Source: Gemmatimonadota bacterium
GTDB taxonomy: Bacteria; JBHIER01; G020348925
Assembly: GCA_020348925.1 (NCBI GenBank)
Contig: CP070758.1
Span: 3,711,556-3,736,273, forward strand
Direction: 5' to 3'
Length of the DNA stretch: 24,718 nt
Position numbers and translations under genes: made by a program. Below, one piece after another: positions 1 through 7,373 of this stretch (the first letter of the stretch is position 1; the number at the start of each line of letters is the position of its first letter). The notes beneath the pieces are model-generated. The model made no database searches, was not told the origin of the DNA, and saw only the letters and a program-made list of their open reading frames with translations.

Positions 1-303
1 AGGCACACACACGGACCGAATTTTGAGACCGATATTTCTCTCCTCCAGAAAACGCATGACACCATCCGCAGCGGCCAACCCGAAAGCGCTTCCTCCGGTC
101 AAAAGCACGGCATGAACTTGCTGAACGTGATGGATGGGGTCAAGGCAGTCCGTTTCCCGAGTACCCGGAGCAGAACCTCGCACATCAACGCCGGCCACCG
201 CCCCATTGTCACAGAGTATGACAGTGCAGCCGGTCAGGGCTTTCTCATGTGTGGCGTGACCGATCTTTATGCCTGAGACGTCAATAATTGAAGAGCTCGT
301 CAT
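1..303 (-). CDS. P1 family peptidase (DmpA / S58-type), N-terminal part only
   Basis: I translated this by eye from an ATG at 301-303; the frame stays open to the left edge, so only about the first 101 residues are visible. The N-terminus has an IIDVSGIKIGHATHEKALTG stretch, then CTVILCDNGAVAGVDVRG and VLLTGGSAFGLAAADGVM. These are hallmarks of the P1/DmpA family (L-aminopeptidase/D-esterase, beta-peptidyl aminopeptidase). Members are Ntn-like hydrolases that self-cleave into two subunits at a Gly-Ser/Thr site further downstream, which lies outside the window. The start is 18 bases after the LOG gene stop, so the gene is probably last or near last in the same operon. No good Shine-Dalgarno precedes the ATG, so translation may be coupled to the upstream gene. 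Substrate unknown. Confidence 0.85.
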   Translation of the reverse strand, partial: MTSSSIIDVSGIKIGHATHEKALTGCTVILCDNGAVAGVDVRGSAPGTRETDCLDPIHHVQQVHAVLLTGGSAFGLAAADGVMRFLEERNIGLKIRSVCVP

Positions 304-321
304 AGCGGAGGCGGATTCTTT

Positions 322-1038
322 TCATACGGTTTTCGTCAACTCTTGAGGTTTGAAGGAGGTAATAATCTCCACAACTTTCTCAACGTCGTCGACGATGTGG
401 AAGAGTTCGTAATCTGATTGGGAAATTTTGTCCTCTGCAAGAAGTCTTCCTTTTATCCAGTCAATGAGACCTGCCCAGTACTGGCTATCGTACATGATGA
501 CGGGAAAGGGCAGTATTTTATTTGGTTGAATGAGGGTGACCGCTTCGAAGAATTCGTCAAGGGTGCCGAAGCCGCCGGGCATGATGACGAAAGCCTGGGC
601 ATATTTGACGAACATGACTTTGCGCACGAAGAAATAGCGGCAATTGATCAGTTTCGTCAGGTATTTATTCGGTTTCTGTTCCATGGGGAGCTCAATGTTG
701 ATGCCGACGGATTCTCCCCCGGCTTCGATGGCCCCTTTATTGGCCGCCTCCATGATGCCGGGGCCGCCCCCGGTGATGAGGCAATAGCCTTCCTTGACCA
801 GCAGGCGGGCAATCTCTTCGGCTTTGTCGTAGTCATCGTCTCCGGGCCTGGATCTTGCCGAGCCGAATATGGACACGGCCGGTGGCAGATAGGCCAGATC
901 CTCAAAGCCCTCGACGAACTCGGCCATGATGCGGAAGATGCGCCACGGATCCTGGTGGGTGAAGTCATCGATAAGATATTGGCCGGGTACTATCTGGTCC
1001 GGCCTTTGAGCACGTGGGTCGATTTTTTCCTTTTTCAA
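322..1038 (-). CDS. LOG family protein (TIGR00730-type Rossmann fold, nucleoside-monophosphate phosphoribohydrolase-like)
   Basis: The protein carries both signatures of the LOG (Lonely Guy) family: GGGPGIMEAANKGA near residue 91 and PGGFGTLDEFFE near residue 154, on a Rossmann fold. Characterised relatives cleave the N-glycosidic bond of nucleoside 5'-monophosphates, for example cytokinin ribotides or AMP; many bacterial members are annotated as lysine decarboxylase by mistake. I start it at the TTG at 1036-1038 because a perfect AGGAGG lies 6 bases upstream, giving 238 aa. A GTG five codons further upstream (1051-1053) is the longest-frame alternative but has no ribosome binding site and would put the AGGAGG inside the coding region. 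It sits between agmatinase and the DmpA-like gene on the same strand. Its real substrate here cannot be told. Confidence 0.88.
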   Translation of the reverse strand: MKKEKIDPRAQRPDQIVPGQYLIDDFTHQDPWRIFRIMAEFVEGFEDLAYLPPAVSIFGSARSRPGDDDYDKAEEIARLLVKEGYCLITGGGPGIMEAANKGAIEAGGESVGINIELPMEQKPNKYLTKLINCRYFFVRKVMFVKYAQAFVIMPGGFGTLDEFFEAVTLIQPNKILPFPVIMYDSQYWAGLIDWIKGRLLAEDKISQSDYELFHIVDDVEKVVEIITSFKPQELTKTV

Positions 1039-1044
1039 AAGATC

Positions 1045-1050
1045 CCTCCT
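1045..1050 (-). promoter_or_regulatory. Shine-Dalgarno that decides the LOG start codon
   Basis: On the minus strand AGGAGG is followed by six bases (GATCTT) and then TTG. The spacing is optimal and supports initiation at the TTG at 1036-1038 rather than at the upstream GTG. Confidence 0.6.
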
Positions 1051-1085
1051 CACTATAAATAAGTGTGTTTTCTGAAACAGTTTGT

Positions 1086-1958
1086 TCAGATCTTGCCGAA
1101 GGCAACAATATAGCCGATCATTTTATAAATCAACTTTGCCGCTGTGAAGTCGGGGGCAATGTTGCCGGGCTGGGGGCAGAGTTCGACGACGTCGAAGCCG
1201 ACGATATCTCTTTTTCGAGCGATACCTTGCACGAGCTCTAAAACATCGTACCATCCTAATCCGCCTGGTTCGGGCGTGCCGACACTGGGCATGATGCCGG
1301 GATCGAAAACATCCAGGTCAATGCTCACATAGACATTTTTCCCAAGCTGCGAAATAACTTTTTCCCAAGAGGAATTCTTTCTCATCTCCTGAGCAAAGAA
1401 GACAGCGAGGTTTCGCTCTTTTATGGAGTCCGCTTCTTCTTTACTCAAGCTTCGTACGCCAACTTGAACGATTGGAGCGTACTCCAAAAGCCGCCAGGCG
1501 GTGCAGGCGTGATTTAATTTCGAGCCGAGGTACTCATCACGAAGATCTGCGTGGGCATCCAGTTGAAGAACGGTTACGTCTTTGATTTTTTCGGTGAAGG
1601 CTTTTACGATTCCAACCGTTATGCTATGTTCTCCACCCAAGGCAATGGGTGTCTTACCCTTTTCCAGGATGTTTGAAACAGATCGGTAGATTTCTTCGAG
1701 GGTACCCTGTGGTGATGCATTCGGATCTACATCCTGGGCGGTGGAGATTCCAATTGTGTATGGTTCACTACCAAACTCTTCGTCGTAGAGTTCTACCTGT
1801 TGAGACGCCTCAATAATAGCCTCTGGTCCGTATCGTGTTCCTTTGACATATGTCGTTGTCTGTTCATAAGGAATGGGCAGAACGACAAAGCGTGCATCCG
1901 CCTCGGCCGAATACTCTTCAGGTAATCCGAGGAAATTTTTTCTGGTGTTTGCCGTCAT
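1086..1958 (-). CDS. speB: Agmatinase (ureohydrolase family)
   Basis: This 290-residue ureohydrolase should hydrolyse agmatine to putrescine and urea with a binuclear Mn centre. The expected metal ligands are visible: H111 in GGEHS, D134/H136/D138 in DAHAD, and D214/D216 in SIDLDVFDP. The NHACTAWR loop near residues 149-156 resembles archaeal and deep-branching bacterial agmatinases rather than arginases. The start ATG overlaps the stop of the upstream DHS-like gene by four bases (ATGA), which implies translational coupling. Together with the pyruvoyl arginine decarboxylase two genes upstream, it completes the agmatine route to putrescine. The family (arginase/agmatinase/formiminoglutamase) is certain; agmatine as substrate is inferred from motifs and from the neighbouring decarboxylase. 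Confidence 0.93.
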   Translation of the reverse strand: MTANTRKNFLGLPEEYSAEADARFVVLPIPYEQTTTYVKGTRYGPEAIIEASQQVELYDEEFGSEPYTIGISTAQDVDPNASPQGTLEEIYRSVSNILEKGKTPIALGGEHSITVGIVKAFTEKIKDVTVLQLDAHADLRDEYLGSKLNHACTAWRLLEYAPIVQVGVRSLSKEEADSIKERNLAVFFAQEMRKNSSWEKVISQLGKNVYVSIDLDVFDPGIMPSVGTPEPGGLGWYDVLELVQGIARKRDIVGFDVVELCPQPGNIAPDFTAAKLIYKMIGYIVAFGKI

Positions 1959-2989
1959 GATACCGTCATCTCGAGATGTTCACCCAGCCCAAATGTCACA
2001 GTGACACCCCGCTGGATATTTTCAGCATTCTCAGCCAAGGCAGTCACTAGGAAAGGGAGGGCGATGGTTGCATCGCAGTACAGGGTCGCTTTCTTCGCGG
2101 ACGCCGAGATCTTTCCCCAGGACTGCGCCTCTTCGAAGGTGCAGCCCGAAAGTCCGCCCCAATAGGGAGCATCGACAATGATCTGTATCGCGTAATCATG
2201 GCCCTTCACCGTTCGCCCTTGAACGGAGGCAGCGACTTCCGTTTGCTGGATAAAGTTTTTGGGAGTACCTCCGCCAATGTATATGACCCCTGTTTTTTTG
2301 GAATCGATCACAATGTTCGTCAATTCTTCAACATCACCGATGACATTGAACTGAATTGTTTCTCCCTTCTCTTTCGTCAAGAGTGTCAGGGCGATTCCTA
2401 TGGATGAATCTCCGATCGCCGGACAATATATGGGGACGTTCGCCTTTGCCGCCGCTGTTACTATTCCGTCTTCACCCTTGTGCTTTCCGAGCTCTGTTCC
2501 AAGACGAGTCAGAAATTCCCTTGTGGTGTAGTTCTTGTGAGAATCCAACCCTTTGGCAAAATCGGCAATGAACCTGTCGGCATTTCGAAATTCCTCCTCG
2601 CTGGCAAAGGTATCGTAGATTTTATCGATCCCGTGTTGATAGAGGGTGACGTCATCAAAGTTGGGATCCCCTCGAAAGTGAAATTGTCCCAGCGTCTCGT
2701 GACAATCGTGGAAGAGGTTCGCCCCGGTCGAAACCAAACAATCGATGAGACGGTTCTCGATGAGGTAAACAATGATTTTCCTCATACCGGCCGGCACCAT
2801 GGCCCCTGAAAGTCCCATGAGTATGGTCGTTTCGTCCCTCAACATGTCCGCCCAGATGCGAAAGGCGGTACCCATGCTCCGGCCCTGAAAGGAGATAGAT
2901 TCCATCCTCTGCAGACAGTCTGCCACGGATTCTCCGGTTTTTACCTCAAAAGGTTTAATGGGGTTTTTCAGCAATGTTTCTTTCTTCAA
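1955..2989 (-). CDS. Deoxyhypusine synthase-like protein (probable homospermidine-forming enzyme)
   Basis: The 344-residue protein is a member of the deoxyhypusine synthase (DHS) family. It has the NAD-site-like STGANLFHDCHETLG stretch near residue 88, and near the C-terminus QSWGKIS, where K293 corresponds to the lysine that forms the enzyme-butylimine intermediate in DHS. Eukaryotes and archaea use DHS to modify eIF5A; bacteria lack that target. Bacterial homologues are usually read as transferring an aminobutyl group between polyamines, giving homospermidine. Its position between arginine decarboxylase and agmatinase fits that reading. The start codon is TTG at 2987-2989 with GGAG seven bases upstream. 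The 136 bases separating it from the decarboxylase stop hold no recognised signal. The exact donor and acceptor (putrescine, agmatine or spermidine) are unknown. Confidence 0.88.
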   Translation of the reverse strand: MKKETLLKNPIKPFEVKTGESVADCLQRMESISFQGRSMGTAFRIWADMLRDETTILMGLSGAMVPAGMRKIIVYLIENRLIDCLVSTGANLFHDCHETLGQFHFRGDPNFDDVTLYQHGIDKIYDTFASEEEFRNADRFIADFAKGLDSHKNYTTREFLTRLGTELGKHKGEDGIVTAAAKANVPIYCPAIGDSSIGIALTLLTKEKGETIQFNVIGDVEELTNIVIDSKKTGVIYIGGGTPKNFIQQTEVAASVQGRTVKGHDYAIQIIVDAPYWGGLSGCTFEEAQSWGKISASAKKATLYCDATIALPFLVTALAENAENIQRGVTVTFGLGEHLEMTVS

Positions 2990-3125
2990 TAAACTTCTCC
3001 TTTGAAATTACAGTCAACTCAAGAGGTTCAGGACCTGTGAATTATAGGATATTCGCGCTCGAGAGATGCGTTGAATTGATTTTTACTCGAATCCGTTGAT
3101 CCTCGACACCTTGAGCCTTCAAATG

Positions 3126-3668
3126 TCATGGTACAAAGACAGCCGCGGTGATGACGGATGTCCACAGACCCCCCTTATCCCCTATAGCCGATTGCGTAAT
3201 GTTTCGGGTTTTTACAATCTTGTCGTGCATGCGATAAACGTCCCGTCGCTCGTCCCAAGCGAGGTCGGCATCGAATTCGATGCCGAGAGTGGAGGCCAAC
3301 ATGCTGGCCGCCAAATCTTCGGCATAGTCCCCGGCTGCATCGTCCGTCTGTCCGAAGGTATGGTGTTCGCTCAGGTATCCATATTGCTCCTTTTCGGTTG
3401 GGATGGCAATTCCTATGGAGGCCACGAGGAGGCGATTCCGTTCGTTTGTACTGTTATCACAGATGACGCAAAAGACGATTTCACCTGGTTTGAGCAGACT
3501 GAGTCCTTTATCCTTTGAGATGATTTTGCACCCGGGGGGAAGAATACTGGAGACTCGTACCAGGTTGAATTTTTCAATACCCGCTTTTCTGAGAGCCGCC
3601 TCGAAGGATCTCAATTTCTCTTTATGCTTTCCCACACCTTTGGTGAGAAAGAGTTTCTGTGGAACCAT
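3126..3668 (-). CDS. pdaD: Pyruvoyl-dependent arginine decarboxylase (proenzyme)
   Basis: This 180-residue protein matches the pyruvoyl-dependent arginine decarboxylase family in length and motifs. [10 protein letters not shown] near residues 37-46 is the self-processing site: cleavage between S40 and S41 should leave a pyruvoyl group on the new N-terminus of the large subunit. The downstream ISEHHTFGQ-type element (here [11 protein letters not shown]101) supplies the conserved catalytic glutamate. The product, agmatine, is the substrate of the agmatinase encoded two genes downstream. An ATG start at 3666-3668 is preceded by a moderate GGAAAG. This enzyme type is typical of archaea and some bacterial lineages, and replaces the PLP-dependent SpeA. 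The aminobutyrate/histidine pyruvoyl relatives are less likely given the neighbours. Confidence 0.93.
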   Translation of the reverse strand: MVPQKLFLTKGVGKHKEKLRSFEAALRKAGIEKFNLVRVSSILPPGCKIISKDKGLSLLKPGEIVFCVICDNSTNERNRLLVASIGIAIPTEKEQYGYLSEHHTFGQTDDAAGDYAEDLAASMLASTLGIEFDADLAWDERRDVYRMHDKIVKTRNITQSAIGDKGGLWTSVITAAVFVP

Positions 3669-3719
3669 AGTCGTGTCTTTCCTTTCTTGGATGAGGGTGG
3701 TGTATATGTATGGGACTCA

Positions 3720-4568
3720 TCAATTCGGGATAAGAAAAACGATCACGGTAAGAAGAGCCCCAATGAGCACAATCAAGGCGAAGGTTTTGTCAGAGACGAA
3801 GTTCTTCTCCTTCTCCTTTTGAAAGAACGTTCCTTTGAAGAGAAACAAAACACCCATCCAGAAGAGAACGAGGAGGAGTGTAAGAGAATCGGTCCTGTCC
3901 GTTCCGATGGGTAACCCCTCCCAGATTTTTCCAAGAGACTGATATTTCACAGCCATATGTAGAGGAATACCACCCAGTAAGAGAAGGATGGCTCCGGCCA
4001 GCGTCACCTTCGTCAGAGCCTCCAATTTTTCTCCGCGTTTGAGAAAAAGATAAGCCCAATATCCCGCCAGCAGGATGAGTAAAAGTCCGATGAGAACAGA
4101 GCAGAAGTGAAGAACGTATAAAAACGGTGAAACCTGTCCTTTGAAGGTGAAGGCGTATGTCTTCCCCGATGTAATGGCATTTTTAGGCAATGTTAAAGGT
4201 GTTCCCGTGACGCTGCTTACCTGGATGTAGTAGCAGATCCTTGTTCCGGTCGAATGGGAGGGGATCACGGCTGAATATTCATCAGCCTGGTCCATTGAAG
4301 TCATGGGCAGTGAGAGAAAATCTCCCCCCTTCTCTTTATAAAAGAGCTTTACCCCACCTTCTTTCAAATCGAGTGAGGAGATGATTCTGGCCCGGATCTC
4401 CTGTCCGCCCGGGCCGGCGTGCTCTCTCACCGGAGTGTGTTCCAGACGCAAGGTAAGAACCTCTTTCTGTTCGGCTATCTGTGTCTTGTGACAGCTCAAT
4501 CCGAGCATTGTAAGAAGGCACACACCGACAAGCATGAATCGGGCAACACGGATCAAATGAGTACCCAT
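3720..4568 (-). CDS. Unrecognised membrane-anchored protein with a periplasmic beta domain and four C-terminal helices
   Basis: I do not recognise the family. The 282-residue product begins with a signal sequence ending in GLSC (C26), which resembles a lipobox but has Gly at -3, so lipidation is uncertain. Residues about 35-145 look like a single extracytoplasmic beta-sandwich (phrases such as GGVKLFYKEKGGDF and GTRICYYIQVSS recall FN3/Ig-like domains). Four hydrophobic helices follow near 148-176, 186-206, 226-247 and 261-280, separated by short charged loops. GGAG lies nine bases before the ATG. It is encoded 35 bases after thiL and 51 bases before the arginine decarboxylase, all on one strand, so it is probably co-transcribed. 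A sensor, transporter accessory or envelope role is possible but nothing in the sequence decides it. Confidence 0.75.
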   Translation of the reverse strand: MGTHLIRVARFMLVGVCLLTMLGLSCHKTQIAEQKEVLTLRLEHTPVREHAGPGGQEIRARIISSLDLKEGGVKLFYKEKGGDFLSLPMTSMDQADEYSAVIPSHSTGTRICYYIQVSSVTGTPLTLPKNAITSGKTYAFTFKGQVSPFLYVLHFCSVLIGLLLILLAGYWAYLFLKRGEKLEALTKVTLAGAILLLLGGIPLHMAVKYQSLGKIWEGLPIGTDRTDSLTLLLVLFWMGVLFLFKGTFFQKEKEKNFVSDKTFALIVLIGALLTVIVFLIPN

Positions 4569-4603
4569 TGTCGCATTCTCCTATCACGAATGTGAAACAT
4601 TGT

Positions 4604-5647
4604 TCAGGATATTTTTCTTCTGACCATTTTTTTCGAAAAATGATTGTACCCTCGAAAGGGGAGCGACTCTTGATCGCCATTCTCGTCGATGAGTGTTATG
4701 CCGCAATGAGCTTCCACAATGGCTCCGACTGTGGATATTTTCGTTTCTGTCTCTCCCTCGATGATGTCAATGACCTCTTCTGCTCTCTTCTGAGGCAGTG
4801 CGAAGAGGAGCTCGTAATCCTCTCCTCCATAAAGGGCGTAATGATGCGAGGGTGTGCCAAATTCTTGTGCCGCCAGCTTCGTCTGAGAATGGAGGGGGAT
4901 CTCTCCGGTATAGATTCTTGCCCCTGTTCCACTCAAAGCACATATATGATGAATCTCAGAGGCCAGGCCGTCACTGATATCGATCATGGCATGGGCGTTC
5001 GTCTCCTCCACGAGAACCCTGGCTTCATGAATCCGTGGCAGGGGAAGAAGATGTCTTTCCATAATATATGACCATTTCTCAGGGATCTCTTCTCCTGTTT
5101 TTCTTTGCTCTCTCAGGATCTTCAATCCCGCTACCGAACTTCCCAAATCACCTGAAACACAGATGACGTCGCCCACTTTTGCTCCGGACCTTGTCGCCAT
5201 TTGTTTGCCTTCAACTTCACCGGTTAAGGCAATGTTGATGACGATTTCTGAGAGGGCGGCCGACGTATCACCACCGACGATGTACCCTCCGAATCGATAG
5301 AGTATTTTCTCCATGCCCTCATACATGGCCTCCACCCACTCCACGTCGGTTTTATCTGGAAGGCAGAGGGAGACAACAGCGGTGCGGGGAATTCCGCCCA
5401 TGGCCGCGATGTCACTCAGGTTTGCGGCCATGGCCTTCCAACCGATCTGGTAGGGTGTTGCGTAAGAGGAGTCGAAATGGATGCCCTCGACAAAGACGTC
5501 CGTAGTGAGCAGCATCACCATCCCCTTTTTGGGTACAAAAGCGGCAGCATCATCATCAATACCCAGTCGGATTGCTTCGGATGTGCTGCGCACCTTTTTT
5601 TTGATACGGTCAATGAGTCCGAATTCGCCTATCTGTCCCACTTTCAT
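4604..5647 (-). CDS. thiL: Thiamine-phosphate kinase
   Basis: The 347-residue protein is ThiL, which phosphorylates thiamine monophosphate to the active cofactor thiamine diphosphate with ATP in the cytoplasm. It belongs to the AIR synthase/PurM-like fold. All the usual blocks are present: GEFGLIDRI at the start, GIDDDAA (29-35), TTDVFVEGIHF (48-58), KAMAANLSDIAAMGG (71-85), GGDTS (125-129), MIDISDGLASE (221-231) and YGGEDYELLF (273-282). The acidic residues in these blocks bind Mg and nucleotide. Length is normal for the family. The ribosome binding site is weak (AAAGAGA). A possible 14-codon open frame (5644-5688) overlaps the start as ATGA and might couple translation, but this is speculative. 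No other thiamine genes are in the window. Confidence 0.96.
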   Translation of the reverse strand: MKVGQIGEFGLIDRIKKKVRSTSEAIRLGIDDDAAAFVPKKGMVMLLTTDVFVEGIHFDSSYATPYQIGWKAMAANLSDIAAMGGIPRTAVVSLCLPDKTDVEWVEAMYEGMEKILYRFGGYIVGGDTSAALSEIVINIALTGEVEGKQMATRSGAKVGDVICVSGDLGSSVAGLKILREQRKTGEEIPEKWSYIMERHLLPLPRIHEARVLVEETNAHAMIDISDGLASEIHHICALSGTGARIYTGEIPLHSQTKLAAQEFGTPSHHYALYGGEDYELLFALPQKRAEEVIDIIEGETETKISTVGAIVEAHCGITLIDENGDQESLPFRGYNHFSKKMVRRKIS

Positions 5648-5727
5648 GATGTTTCAGTCTCTTTGAATAATTGTTCCAGCCTCAGCATGTTTTCCCCCAC
5701 ATGTATAAAAACAGTCGGTAAAGACAC

Positions 5728-7344
5728 TTAGTCGATCCGAAAGGGATCGTTCCAGTAGAAACGGGTGGCTCCCTGGGGGGTTCCAAACCAAACGTAATCA
5801 CCGTCAAGGAGGATCGTCTGGACAGTATTATGTAACAGGCCGTCCTCTATGGAAAAGCGCCGCCACGTGTTTCGGAGTCGATCGAATTTAAGAACGCCTT
5901 CATCAGTGGCGATCCACGCCGCGCGATCATTGATGGCCAGGTCGTAAATGGTACCGAAGGAATAAATTCCTGGAGGAAAATACTGCTGCCATTGCGAGGA
6001 CTCTTTATCGAAGACCGACAGAAAGAGGGAGATGGGAAGGGATTCCTTCCCGGGTATCGAGGGTCTTCCTGTGATCAACTCGTGGGCTTCCGTTTGGAAA
6101 AAGAGTCTCTCATCGATTGCCCAGGATGGCAGCGCGGCAAACCAAACCGACTCGCTATCGGCGACCATATCGACCACGACGCCACCCAAATGGTCCTGAC
6201 GATCTTCGAAGTATTCCCATTCCTTTCTCTCTCTTGGCTTGAAAAAAAGTCCGCGGTTTGTGGCTGCCCAGATTCGATCAGTATCGACTTGGACATCATA
6301 AACTATGGCTGTAGCAATGTTCTCATTCGATACCTTGGTAATATCGCCGGTTTTTCTGTCCGTGGAACAGAGTCCGAAAGCTGTGCCAATCCAGAGACGT
6401 TCCCCATCCAAGGCCAAGTCAATAACTACGTTATCGCTCAACCCTTGGAGGATTGTGTAGGTTTTCCACGATTTTTTGTTTTTGTTCAGTTGAGCCAGTC
6501 CGTCGTACGTTCCAAACCACACGAATTGAGAATCTGCGGCCATGGATGTAACGTTATCGCTTCGCAGACCATCGATGAGGCGGGCCTCGAAATAAGACCA
6601 TTCGGTGCTGTTTCGATTGAATCTCGTAATTCCCTGAGAACCCTGGAGTTCACCGATGCCGGCAAACCACATGTCGGAATCGTCGAAGATCATGGAGGCA
6701 ACATTGGGTTCGATGAGGCCGAATTGCAGCATCTCCAGTTTCTGAGTGCGCATGTCGGCGGTACCCGCATTGAGCCCCCAGGTGGCGATCCACATGATGT
6801 CCCAGTTGTCAATGACGGACCAATGGATGGGATAGGTGCGGAGGTTGCGGTCCTGAAGAGTAGCATTGTATCCCTCAGTAAAAAAAGTATACTTGAAATC
6901 GGTAATGAAGTCCGGATACTCAATTGGAGGAGGATTCGTGAGAAGAAGGCCCGTCGGTATGGAGGAGGTTGTGTGCCACCTTTTTTCCGTGGGGTGATAG
7001 TAATTGATGTACCCGGAGCGGGTGAGACACCAGATGTATTCGTTGGCCGGATCATAGGCGACGCGCTCTATCCAGTTCTCATAGAGCCCGTCGCTCATAG
7101 TGTAGGGAGTATCCCAACGACTCAAATAGCGGTCGTAGCGCGTCACACCGCCCGTTGTTCCAAAATAGATATATTGATGACCGACTGAGATGGAGTTGAC
7201 ATACCTGAAATCCGTGTAACTGACCCAATCTCCCTCTTCGTAGCGCAACCTGGTTGATTGGCCCGAGGCCAATGAGACGAGCCCCAGAACAATCATAAGA
7301 GCGGAGAGAGTAGAGATAGAAAAGATTCTATTAGCCATGATCAA
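5728..7344 (-). CDS. Secreted beta-propeller protein with Reg_prop-type repeats
   Basis: After a signal peptide (about 1-29, ending ASG-Q) the 538-residue product is built from repeats of the kind found in the sensor part of hybrid two-component systems (Reg_prop). Each repeat has the pattern xWxGTxxGLxxxxxxxxxW, for example IYFGTTGGVTRYD, VWFGTYDGLAQLN, LWIGTAFGLCSTD, IWAATNRGLFF, AWIATDEGVLKFD and VWFGTPQGATRF. No kinase, transmembrane helix or DNA-binding domain follows, so it is a free-standing secreted or periplasmic propeller, presumably binding a ligand or partner. The start is a TTG at 7342-7344, eight bases after GGAGGT; an ATG two codons later is the alternative. It lies 29 bases after nnr in an otherwise housekeeping gene run, so its role there is unclear. 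Confidence 0.85.
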   Translation of the reverse strand: MIMANRIFSISTLSALMIVLGLVSLASGQSTRLRYEEGDWVSYTDFRYVNSISVGHQYIYFGTTGGVTRYDRYLSRWDTPYTMSDGLYENWIERVAYDPANEYIWCLTRSGYINYYHPTEKRWHTTSSIPTGLLLTNPPPIEYPDFITDFKYTFFTEGYNATLQDRNLRTYPIHWSVIDNWDIMWIATWGLNAGTADMRTQKLEMLQFGLIEPNVASMIFDDSDMWFAGIGELQGSQGITRFNRNSTEWSYFEARLIDGLRSDNVTSMAADSQFVWFGTYDGLAQLNKNKKSWKTYTILQGLSDNVVIDLALDGERLWIGTAFGLCSTDRKTGDITKVSNENIATAIVYDVQVDTDRIWAATNRGLFFKPRERKEWEYFEDRQDHLGGVVVDMVADSESVWFAALPSWAIDERLFFQTEAHELITGRPSIPGKESLPISLFLSVFDKESSQWQQYFPPGIYSFGTIYDLAINDRAAWIATDEGVLKFDRLRNTWRRFSIEDGLLHNTVQTILLDGDYVWFGTPQGATRFYWNDPFRID

Positions 7345-7373
7345 ACGGTCTCACCTCCGTGCACGGGGCTCTC

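Noticed and set aside
3041-3046. Perfect TATAAT on the minus strand in the gap before the DHS-like gene
   Set aside because: No -35 element occurs at 16-18 bases and there is no extended -10 TG, so a promoter is not supported.
5644-5688. A 14-residue open frame (MLRLEQLFKETETS) preceding and overlapping the thiL start
   Set aside because: It has a G-rich upstream stretch and an ATGA overlap, but is too short to distinguish from chance without comparison to relatives.
5992-7188. A 398-codon plus-strand open frame opposite the propeller gene
   Set aside because: No family features and irregular composition; the minus-strand propeller repeats clearly explain the region.
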